Source: Pedobacter borealis DSM 19626
GTDB lineage: Bacteria; Bacteroidota; Bacteroidia; Sphingobacteriales; Sphingobacteriaceae
DNA: 64,000 nt
NCBI RefSeq assembly: GCF_000708285.2
Contig: NZ_JAUG01000006.1
Coordinates: 41,315 to 105,314, forward strand
Direction of reading: 5' to 3'
The number at the start of each line of letters is the position of its first letter. Positions within the stretch are counted from its first letter, which is position 1. A program made the position numbers and the translations under genes. Shown here in pieces: positions 26,551 through 33,708 of the stretch. The notes under the pieces were generated by a model. The model had not been told where the DNA came from. It saw nothing but the letters and a program-made list of their open reading frames with translations, and did no database searches.

Positions 26551-26568
26551 CAGCTCATTAAAAAATGA

Positions 26569-26642
26569 GCCTCGGTAGCTCAGCTGGATAGAGCGTCGGT
26601 TTTCTAAACCGAGGGTCAGGGGTTCGAGTCCCTTCCGGGGTA
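26569..26642 (+). tRNA. tRNA-Arg (anticodon TCT)
   Basis: The cloverleaf closes: acceptor GCCTCGG with CCGGGGT (one G-T pair at the end), D arm GCTC...GAGC, anticodon stem TCGGT/ACCGA around loop TTTCTAA, and T arm with loop TTCGAGT. The anticodon TCT reads AGA/AGG. CCA is not encoded. Confidence 0.95.
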
Positions 26643-26651
26643 CATTTAAAG

Positions 26652-26680
26652 GCTTCCAGTTAAAAACTGGGAGCTTTTTT
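26652..26680 (+). terminator. terminator after tRNA-Arg
   Basis: gcttccagtt pairs with aactgggagc around a short A-rich loop (one G-T), followed by six T. Confidence 0.7.
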
Positions 26681-26788
26681 GTTATTATCAATACTATTTT
26701 GTTTCGCAGTTGGTGTTAGTGGATCAATACCAAAAGTTGTGGAGGACGGTAAAAACAAATAGCTTTGCATTTTACTATTTCACTTTAT

Positions 26789-27152
26789 ATGACTTCCCCT
26801 GCAGCCTCTTTACTTAAATTGTTCTTACCAGATTTTATACTAGCAAACTTTACTATTACCGGTGTCATTGAAGATCCAGATACCTTCCATATCCACTTAG
26901 AGGAAATTAATAACCTACAGTCAGAACTTGAGTTTATAAAAGTGTATTCAAAAGGCTTCTTTCCAGAGATTACCGTTCAGGATTTTCCAATACGCGGCCA
27001 AAGTTTTTTATCATATCAAGCGTCGCCGATGGATCAATACCAAAAGCAATGAGTTGATTTACCGTAATTGGACTTTAATAGAAAAAGGAACGCGAATGAC
27101 AGGGGAATTCGCGGCTTTTTTAAAAGAAATCAATCAATACCCAGCCGAATGA
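26789..27152 (+). pseudogene. ISAon1-type transposase N-terminal-region ORF, frameshifted
   Basis: The first frame reads MTSPAASLLKLFLPDFILANFTITGV ... VQDFPIRGQSF. It then runs into an irrelevant tail after a run of six T (27004-27009). Removing one T restores YHIKRRRWINTKSNELIYRNW ... EFAAFLKEINQYPAE, the expected end of this family, with a stop at 27150-27152. The total length is 3n+1, consistent with one inserted base. It may be a lesion, an assembly error or programmed slippage on the T-run. Confidence 0.7.
27031..27046 (+). repeat. internal copy of the IS terminal sequence
   Basis: ggatcaataccaaaag repeats the first 16 bases of the left inverted repeat in direct orientation, within the N-terminal ORF, where it encodes WINTKS in the restored frame. 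Confidence 0.8.
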
Positions 27153-27180
27153 TATTCATACAATTAGTAAGTTCTACGGT

Positions 27181-28116
27181 GTGGACGGAAGAAAGCTACT
27201 CCGACATTACCGTGATTATCTAAGCGAATTTAAGTCCTGGGATCAAAAGAGCCACGCAGATAAATGGCTTCTGTATCCGGAGAACCTCGGTAGGCATCTA
27301 TCCATTGATGAAACCAGCCTATCCCATGGCGAACTTTACACCATCCTCACCAACAAAGCAGCCAAGGGTAAAAAAGGGTCAATTGTGGCTATTGTTGCGG
27401 GCACCAAAGCTGAAGCAGTTATTTCAGTACTTCACAAAATACCAGAAAAAGAGCGCAGAAAAGTTTCTGAAATCACACTGGATATGGCTGGAAACATGGA
27501 ACTCATTGCTAAAAAATGTTTTCCTAAGGCCATAAGGGTCACCGATCGTTTCCATGTTCAGAAACTAGCTACAGAAGCTGTGCAGGAAATTAGGATCAAG
27601 CATCGCTGGGATGCAATTGATAGGGAAAACGATGCAATTGAAATCGCTAGAAAAACCAATAAAGTATTTCGGGCTGAAGTATTTAGTAATGGCGATACCC
27701 TGAAACAGCTTCTGGCAAGGAGCAGATATGTACTGTATAAAAAAGCTTTTGACTGGACGACAAGTCAAAAAGAGCGGGCGGATTTGCTATTTGAAAGATA
27801 TCCGGACCTCAAGGTAGCTTATTCCTTGAGTATGGAGCTCAGCCATATATTTGATAAGACGACCGAAAAAGTATTTGGCCTGGCAAAATTAGCTAAATGG
27901 CATGAAAAGGTAAGGCAGTCCGCCTTTAAAGCTTTTAATACCATTGCCAGGTCGATTCAGAATCACTATCCGACTATTCTAAATTATTTTGATAACAGAT
28001 CGACCAATGCTTCTGCCGAATCATTCAATGCAAAGATTAAAGCGTTTAGATCCCAATTTCGTGGCGTGAAATGCGTAAAGTTTTTCCTATACAGGCTAAC
28101 TCAATTGTATGCTTAA
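27181..28116 (+). CDS. ISL3-family DDE transposase
   Basis: This 311-residue transposase has the DDE triad recognisable as LSIDETS, VTDRFHVQK and NASAESFNAKIKAFR. The frame is open from 27124 and translates upstream as ...NDIHTISKFYGVDGRK. The GTG at 27181 may therefore not be the true start. Frameshifting from the first ORF, or a non-ATG start, is possible. It mobilises the surrounding element by its 24-bp ends. Confidence 0.92.
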   Translation: MDGRKLLRHYRDYLSEFKSWDQKSHADKWLLYPENLGRHLSIDETSLSHGELYTILTNKAAKGKKGSIVAIVAGTKAEAVISVLHKIPEKERRKVSEITLDMAGNMELIAKKCFPKAIRVTDRFHVQKLATEAVQEIRIKHRWDAIDRENDAIEIARKTNKVFRAEVFSNGDTLKQLLARSRYVLYKKAFDWTTSQKERADLLFERYPDLKVAYSLSMELSHIFDKTTEKVFGLAKLAKWHEKVRQSAFKAFNTIARSIQNHYPTILNYFDNRSTNASAESFNAKIKAFRSQFRGVKCVKFFLYRLTQLYA

Positions 28117-28340
28117 AAATGACTACTCCACAACTTTTGGTATTGATCCGTGTTAGTTTTATTAATTGTTAATTAATCAAATCTAGATTCTTTGTATTTA
28201 GTATCCAAATTGTAAGATCATCCCATCATCAACAAAGCTAGGAAAAGTATTTTTACTTGCATAAAGTTTGCATATGCAATTATTTTATGTGTATATTGCT
28301 ATTGACAATCAGATGTCTGACTGCTCTCAAATTAATTAAT

Positions 28341-28652
28341 ATGAAAAAGATTATTTTAGCGCTTTTCTTAATGTTTAGTGTGACCGTTTCATTTGCTTCA
28401 AATCCCAAAGCAAAAAACGAAACAGAAAAAAAACAACCAAATCAACAATCAAAAACTTCTAGTATTCGGCAGGTCAATTTTTATTACATATTATTTGAAG
28501 ATGGGTGTTTTCACTTAGGATATGAACAGGCCGAGGCTGATGGTACTTGGTGGTATCCTTGTGAAAATGATCCTTCATCACAAACTAATTTTAAAGGGAT
28601 GACATTTGTTGTTTGCCCTTATACCAGTGAGGATATGGGAGCCATTTGTTAG
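28341..28652 (+). CDS. small secreted protein, unknown
   Basis: This protein of about 103 residues has a signal peptide (MKKIILALFLMFSVTVSFAS), then a Lys/Gln-rich linker and a compact aromatic domain (VNFYYILFEDGCFHLGYEQAEADGTWWYPCEND). It has three Cys in the mature part and a fourth at the C-terminus, suggesting disulfides after export. I do not recognise a family. The ATG at 28341 is chosen for its leader, since upstream in-frame starts would prefix it. It is the first of three closely spaced exported proteins after the IS. Confidence 0.65.
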   Translation: MKKIILALFLMFSVTVSFASNPKAKNETEKKQPNQQSKTSSIRQVNFYYILFEDGCFHLGYEQAEADGTWWYPCENDPSSQTNFKGMTFVVCPYTSEDMGAIC

Positions 28653-28676
28653 TTAAAGTTTTATCACTATACTTAT

Positions 28677-29006
28677 ATGAAAAATTACCTACTGATATTG
28701 TGTTTCTTCTATCTGCCAATATCTGGTTTGTCTGCCCAATCAATACCCGATAAAAGAAAAATGGGCAACGATATAAATCCAGCATTGATCAAATCCTCCG
28801 GTCATGTTAATACTGTCCAGCTATCTCAATATAAAGTTAATGATGGTGATTTAGTAATTATTGATGATAAAATATATAAAGGTGGAACTGGCAGAGCCTT
28901 GAAGTTAAATAAAGACTCGGTGGTTTTTATCCGCGCAATTGTTGATGAAGAATCTAAATCAGGAATAAATCGAATATTTTTTTACGAAAGCCGGAAGAAA
29001 CCATGA
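28677..29006 (+). CDS. small secreted protein, unknown
   Basis: This 109-residue protein has a signal peptide (MKNYLLILCFFYLPISGLSAQ). The mature part is beta-rich (LSQYKVNDGDLVIIDDKIYKGGTGRALKLNKDSVVFIRAIVD), with no named domain recognised. Its stop overlaps the next gene's ATG by four bases, implying translational coupling. Both probably act in the periplasm or at the cell surface. Confidence 0.65.
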   Translation: MKNYLLILCFFYLPISGLSAQSIPDKRKMGNDINPALIKSSGHVNTVQLSQYKVNDGDLVIIDDKIYKGGTGRALKLNKDSVVFIRAIVDEESKSGINRIFFYESRKKP

Positions 29007-29401
29007 AGTATGTATTGAGTTTATTACTTTTAGTTGTGTTGTTTAATGCATCTTATTCACAGAAACTTCCTAAAGAATACGTTTCAAGTGCTAGTGAAGC
29101 AGAGACACTTTATAGAAAACGAAATTTTAAAGAAGCCATCCCACTTTTTCAAAAGGCATTTACTTTCAATAAGGGAATGGCTACTGTGCTCCATAGATAT
29201 GAACTAGCATCTTGTTGGGCCGTTTTAAACCAGCCCGATAGTGCTTTCGTACAGCTGAAGAGGATTACCGACAAAGGAAATTTTGCTGGTTATAGCCTTA
29301 TTTCAAAGGATATAAATTTTATTAACCTGCATAATGATTCCAGATGGCCAGTTTTACTTGAAAAAATTCAAGAGAATGCTGACAGGACGGGTAAATTCTA
29401 A
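29003..29401 (+). CDS. secreted TPR-type small protein
   Basis: This 132-residue protein has a signal peptide (MKYVLSLLLLVVLFNASYSQ). Helical repeats are seen: EAETLYRKRNFKEAIPLFQKAFTFN followed by HRYELASCWAVLNQPDSAFVQLKRI fit the tetratricopeptide pattern. It ends with a YSLISKDINFINLHNDSRWPVLLEKIQ segment often found at the end of Bacteroidota TPR proteins. It is probably a protein-interaction partner of the co-translated upstream protein. Confidence 0.7.
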   Translation: MKYVLSLLLLVVLFNASYSQKLPKEYVSSASEAETLYRKRNFKEAIPLFQKAFTFNKGMATVLHRYELASCWAVLNQPDSAFVQLKRITDKGNFAGYSLISKDINFINLHNDSRWPVLLEKIQENADRTGKF

Positions 29402-29496
29402 GTTGAGATAGATGGATATTTTTTAATTCTAAGCCATGCACCCGCATGGCTTTTGGAAAATAGATTTCATTTTCAATTATCCGCTCAGCTATTCCT

Positions 29497-29504
29497 TACT
29501 TTTG
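29497..29504 (+). promoter_or_regulatory. -7 box upstream of the DUF1826 gene
   Basis: TACTTTTG is a perfect TAnnTTTG box 33 bases before the ATG at 29538. Confidence 0.45.
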
Positions 29505-29537
29505 CAGGGAGTAACAGCTAAATAGCTTAATTAATCA

Positions 29538-30232
29538 ATGGATAATAGATTTTCTAACAGCAAGCAGGTTGCGGTGGTTTCTACCTTCTCTCATCTTTTA
29601 AATACGAATTTTAAGGGAGATATAAACGCAGTTTGCTGGCAGAGAGACCTGATTGGGGATTTTAAGGAAATTGTATCCAAACTTGAACTTAAAGCTGACC
29701 TCACGGAAGTTTCTATGGAAGACCTCCATACGCTTAAGCTATCGGAACAAGGTAGTGTGGCAAGGGAAGTTATCTTAAGCGATTTTCAGTTGTTGGCAGA
29801 TTCCGGAGCGTCGCCTTCGCTCAATTTAATCAAAAGTTATCAGCGGGATGAGGAACTCGGTTTCATTTCAACAGATGTATATTCATTCCATGTAGACCGT
29901 TCGCCTATCGGTACGGATACTTTTTTATGTACCTATTATGGTGCGGCCAGTGAAATCATCGCTAATCATCAGGCTGAACAAAAAATCCTGATCCCTGAAA
30001 TCCGGCAAAAGCAGAGTTGCATAACGGTCCGGAATCGGAATTTGAAAACTTTTTGATGGAACATTATTTTGACCTGCATTACCAGGCCAAAGCTGATGCA
30101 AGGCCCATCAATTTGGGATTGGGTCATTTATGGAGGTTGGCAGTAGATTATCCTGGTAAACAGGTTTTACCATGCGTGCACCGCGCACCCAACGAAAAAG
30201 ATGGTGAGTATAGATTGCTTCTGATCTGCTAA
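29538..30232 (+). pseudogene. DUF1826 domain protein, frameshifted
   Basis: The first frame (MDNRFSNSKQ ... TDVYSFHVDRSPIGTDTFLCTYYGA ... LIPEIRQK) joins a second frame (AELHNGPESEFENF ... GLGHLWRLAVDYPGKQVLPCVHRAP ... RLLLIC). Together they give a full DUF1826 protein of about 231 residues. The join is in a run of four A near 30006-30009, where one A appears missing, and total length is 3n+2. In pseudomonads, family members are found in zinc-starvation regulons beside COG0523 proteins, but no such neighbour is seen here. It may be a real pseudogene or a homopolymer sequencing error. Confidence 0.8.
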
Positions 30233-30406
30233 AATCAAATTTTCTAATCTAATCCCCTTTATTAGCTGTTAATCAGATAGGTTACATCAGTTTAATTATC
30301 TGCAGGGCGATCTGTCTGTTTAAAAAATACCCCTCGAAAAGTTTCGTAGTTAACATTTCTGCTTACTAATTTAACATTACTACTCTGTGGTCATGATATG
30401 GCGTTG

Positions 30407-30414
30407 TAGTTTTG
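30407..30414 (+). promoter_or_regulatory. -7 box of the GH31 gene
   Basis: TAGTTTTG, a perfect TAnnTTTG box. Transcription would begin near 30421, which supports the ATG at 30466 and excludes the upstream in-frame start. Confidence 0.45.
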
Positions 30415-30465
30415 CATCATAAAAACATACCACCATATTCTAACCAATTAATTCTTTGTTCCGTT

Positions 30466-33282
30466 ATGAAACGATTCTCTTTCTTTATTATATTGTTATT
30501 TGTTGCTGGGAGACTGCTTGCCACTGAAGCTGTTGAGACGCTGCAGAATGGAATGAAGGTACACCCAAAGGGGGGAGTTGCCAAAACGATTGAAATAAAT
30601 GTGATCAACAGCCGTATTGTTAGGGTTCAGGCTTCACCCGAAAGCACTATTCCCCAGGTTACAAGCCTTTGCGTAATAGCTAGATTGACTCCGACAGTAC
30701 CTTTCAAAGTAACAGAAAATACAGAATTTGCCCAACTTTCTACCCAGGAACTTACCGTGAAGGTTTCCCTTGTTACTGGTAAGGTTTCATTTACCGATAA
30801 ATTTGGGAAAGTAGTGCTGCAGGAGGCAAAAAGAAGTTTTAGTCCTATCAATGTCGAAAACGATAAAGGATATACCATGCAACAGGTCTTCTCGGGTACC
30901 CCAGGAGAGGCCATCTATGGGTTAGGGCAGCATCAGTCTGACGATTTTAACTATAAACATAAAAGCGAAGACCTCTTCCAGTACAACACGAAAGTAGCTG
31001 TGCCATTCATCATGTCTACAAACAATTATGGTGTATTGTGGGATAACTATTCGCAGAGCAAATACGGCGATCCCCGAGATTATAAAGACCTGAACCAGTT
31101 TACTCTCTTTGATAAACAAGGTAAAAAAGGTTTTCTTACCGCTACGTATAATCAAAAAAATAACAAGCCAATTATCCGTCAGGAGTTGGCAATCGATTAT
31201 GAAAACCTCACCACTGTTAAGAAATTTCCTGCAGATTTTAATTTTAATAATGGTTCTGTAGTCTGGGAAGGAGAAATCCTTGCCAACCAAACTGATATTT
31301 ACAAATTTAGCCTCTATTACGCTGGTTATACCAAAGTATGGCTTGACGGAAAATTGGTAGTACCAGAACGTTGGAGAACGTCCTGGAATCCGAATACTTA
31401 TCGGTTTCCTTTCTCGCTGACAAAGGGAAAACGCACCAAAATAAGACTGGAGTGGAAACCCGATGGGGGCGTTTCGTATGTTGGTCTTAAAGCACTTTCT
31501 TCATCTCCGATAGAAAAAAATGGCAATATATCCTTTTGGTCAGAAATGGGCGATAAGATGGATTATTATTTCGTGGCCGGCAAAGACATGGACGATGTAA
31601 TCAGTGGTTACCGCACGCTGACTGGCAAGGCGAGCATTATGCCCAAATGGGCAATGGGTTTTTGGCAGAGCCGTGAGCGTTACAAAACCCAGGATGAACT
31701 ATTAAGTGTAGTAAGTGAGTACCGGAAGCGTAAGATTCCGCTTGATAATATTGTGCTTGATTGGAATTATTGGCCAGAAAATGCCTGGGGAAGCCACCAG
31801 TTTGACCTGAAACGGTTTCCAGATGCCAAAGGAATGGTAGACTCCGTGCATAAAGAAAATGCAAATATCATGATATCGGTATGGCCAAAATTCTATGCTA
31901 CAACAGATCATTTTAAACAATTTAGCGAAAAAGGATGGATGTATATGCAGGCAGTGCAGGATAGTGTGCGCGATTGGATAGGGCCGGGTTATGTGGGATC
32001 TTTCTACGATGCCTATAGCCCCGATGCGCAAAAACTTTTTTGGAAACAGATGAAAGAAAACCTTTACGTAAAGGGATTCGATGCCTGGTGGATGGATGCT
32101 TCTGAGCCCAACATTCGTGATTGTACCGATATGGACTACCGCAAGAAACTGTGTGGGCCTACTGCGCTGGGTTCTTCTACAAAATATTTCAATGCATATG
32201 CGCTGATGAATGCCAACGCTATTTATAACGGGCAGCGTGAGGCGGATAATAACAAGCGGGTATTTCTGTTAACACGGTCTGGTTTTGCGGGTTTACAAAG
32301 GTATTCTACCGCTACCTGGAGTGGCGATATCGCATCAAGATGGGAAGACCTAAAAGCACAGATTCCTGCCGGGCTTAATTTTGCGATGTCGGGTATTCCG
32401 TTCTGGACAATGGATATTGGTGGCTTCTGTGTAGAGAAACGTTATGGAGATGGCCAGCTTATTTTTGACGAGACAGGCAATGAGAATGCAGACCTGAAAG
32501 AATGGCGTGAATTAAATTTGCGATGGTTCCAGTTTGGGGCATTTTGTCCGTTGTTTCGCAGTCATGGCCAGTTTCCTTACCGCGAAATCTATAACCTTGC
32601 TCCAGAAGGCCATCCGGTTTACAAAAGTCTGGTTTATTACGATCAACTACGCTACCGCTTAATGCCTTACATCTATTCGTTGGCAGGAATGGCATATCAT
32701 AAAGATTATACCCTGATGAGATCGCTCGCAATGGATTATACCGCCGATAAACAAACTTACGGCGTGAGTGATCAGTTCCTTTTGGGTTCAGGCTTGATGG
32801 TTTGTCCAGTTTATAGTTACAAAGCGCGTAGCCGCGAAGTTTATTTCCCATCAGGAAACCGTTGGTATGATTTCTATACAGGCAAGCAGATTGAAGGCGG
32901 CCAAAAGTTGAATATAGAAGCACCACTTGAGCGTATTCCTCTTTTTGTTCCTGCAGGTACTATTTTGCCTGTTGGTGATGTGATGCAATATACTTCAGAA
33001 AAGAAAGCTGATGATATAGAGATCAGGGTTTACAAAGGTAAAGATGGAAAGTTCAGTTTATACGAAGATGAAGGAAACAACTATAATTACGAAAAGGGTG
33101 CATTTTCAACGATCAATTTTGAGTACAACCATGCCGATGGTACGTTAACAATCGGCAATCGCGAGGGGACTTACGAAGGAATGTTAAGCAAGCGGATTTT
33201 TCGTGTGGTTGCCATCGGTAATTCAACAGCACCGGCTAAAGTTGTTCAATACAATGGTGCTAAAACAGTGGTGAAACTCTGA
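30466..33282 (+). CDS. GH31 alpha-glucosidase/alpha-xylosidase with PA14-like insert
   Basis: This exported enzyme of about 938 residues has a signal peptide (MKRFSFFIILLFVAGRLLA). Order: N-terminal beta-sandwich with YGLGQHQSDDFNYK, a PA14-like domain (about residues 250-355, WEGEILANQTDIYKFSLYYAGYTKVWLDG), then the catalytic barrel with nucleophile Asp in WWMDASEP (residue 544) and acid/base Asp in ATWSGDIASRW (residue 621). A PA14 insert in GH31 is known from xyloglucan-acting alpha-xylosidases such as the Cellvibrio enzyme. The GH3 gene downstream supports xyloglucan-oligosaccharide breakdown. Substrate is inferred. No SusC/SusD pair lies nearby. Confidence 0.92.
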   Translation: MKRFSFFIILLFVAGRLLATEAVETLQNGMKVHPKGGVAKTIEINVINSRIVRVQASPESTIPQVTSLCVIARLTPTVPFKVTENTEFAQLSTQELTVKVSLVTGKVSFTDKFGKVVLQEAKRSFSPINVENDKGYTMQQVFSGTPGEAIYGLGQHQSDDFNYKHKSEDLFQYNTKVAVPFIMSTNNYGVLWDNYSQSKYGDPRDYKDLNQFTLFDKQGKKGFLTATYNQKNNKPIIRQELAIDYENLTTVKKFPADFNFNNGSVVWEGEILANQTDIYKFSLYYAGYTKVWLDGKLVVPERWRTSWNPNTYRFPFSLTKGKRTKIRLEWKPDGGVSYVGLKALSSSPIEKNGNISFWSEMGDKMDYYFVAGKDMDDVISGYRTLTGKASIMPKWAMGFWQSRERYKTQDELLSVVSEYRKRKIPLDNIVLDWNYWPENAWGSHQFDLKRFPDAKGMVDSVHKENANIMISVWPKFYATTDHFKQFSEKGWMYMQAVQDSVRDWIGPGYVGSFYDAYSPDAQKLFWKQMKENLYVKGFDAWWMDASEPNIRDCTDMDYRKKLCGPTALGSSTKYFNAYALMNANAIYNGQREADNNKRVFLLTRSGFAGLQRYSTATWSGDIASRWEDLKAQIPAGLNFAMSGIPFWTMDIGGFCVEKRYGDGQLIFDETGNENADLKEWRELNLRWFQFGAFCPLFRSHGQFPYREIYNLAPEGHPVYKSLVYYDQLRYRLMPYIYSLAGMAYHKDYTLMRSLAMDYTADKQTYGVSDQFLLGSGLMVCPVYSYKARSREVYFPSGNRWYDFYTGKQIEGGQKLNIEAPLERIPLFVPAGTILPVGDVMQYTSEKKADDIEIRVYKGKDGKFSLYEDEGNNYNYEKGAFSTINFEYNHADGTLTIGNREGTYEGMLSKRIFRVVAIGNSTAPAKVVQYNGAKTVVKL

Positions 33283-33521
33283 AGACTTGATTAATAAGCA
33301 AATGCGTTGCCATAATTTTGTTTTTTTGTTTAAATCCATGTTCAAACCTAGCAGATTAGCAGCATTGGCACCTCATTTTGAGCTAAATTGAGCTAAAATG
33401 GGCCGTCATAATCGGGGCAGGCAGTGCAAGTGCTGTGCCGCTTGTGGCGCACTGCTCAAGGGCAGCATAACCGTAAGCGGTGGCGCTATTCTGCGAATAC
33501 AAGCTCTGGCTTTACCTTTTA

Positions 33522-33614
33522 GGTAAAGAAAAGGTAACCCCGGGGTAACCCCAGGGTAAGCTTGGGGTTAACCTGGTAGCAACAAAGGGTAAAGAACAGG
33601 TAAAGCAGGGGTAA
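33522..33614 (+). repeat. 11-bp-periodic GGTAA repeat array
   Basis: GGTAA-type units recur with the T at 33524, 33535, 33546, 33557, 33568, 33590, 33601 and 33612, so the spacing is 11 or 22. One unit in the middle is degenerate. The first unit also pairs with tttacc at 33511-33516. The array lies about 95 bases before the GH3 start in a 426-base gap that otherwise shows only short GC-rich stems around 33415-33500. Confidence 0.75.
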
Positions 33615-33708
33615 TCAAAAACAGCCCTTTTGCTGGCTTTCCAGGTAGGCAGCTAGTAAATCTTTCAGGCAAAAACGATAAAAACTAAACACAAAAGAAT
33701 ATAATTTA

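Larger units (their letters stand above)
26721..28149 (+). mobile_element. complete ISL3-family (ISAon1-like) insertion sequence
   Basis: The element is 1,429 bp. The left end (26721-26744, ggatcaataccaaaagttgt...) and right end (28126-28149) are perfect 24-bp inverted repeats. It is flanked by an exact 8-bp target duplication gtgttagt (26713-26720 and 28150-28157), the size expected for ISL3. It carries a frameshifted N-terminal ORF and a DDE transposase ORF. The clean duplication indicates a recent, simple insertion downstream of the tRNA-Arg terminator. Confidence 0.95.

Noticed and set aside
26553..26570. gctcatt...aatgagc hairpin overlapping the 5' end of the tRNA
   Set aside because: It runs into the tRNA acceptor stem and would compete with the cloverleaf. 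Probably chance or a tRNA-leader feature.
30017..30232. A separate 71-residue protein
   Set aside because: It continues the DUF1826 sequence in another frame.
33522..33614. CRISPR or minisatellite encoding protein
   Set aside because: The units are too short and degenerate for CRISPR, and no reading frame spans them.
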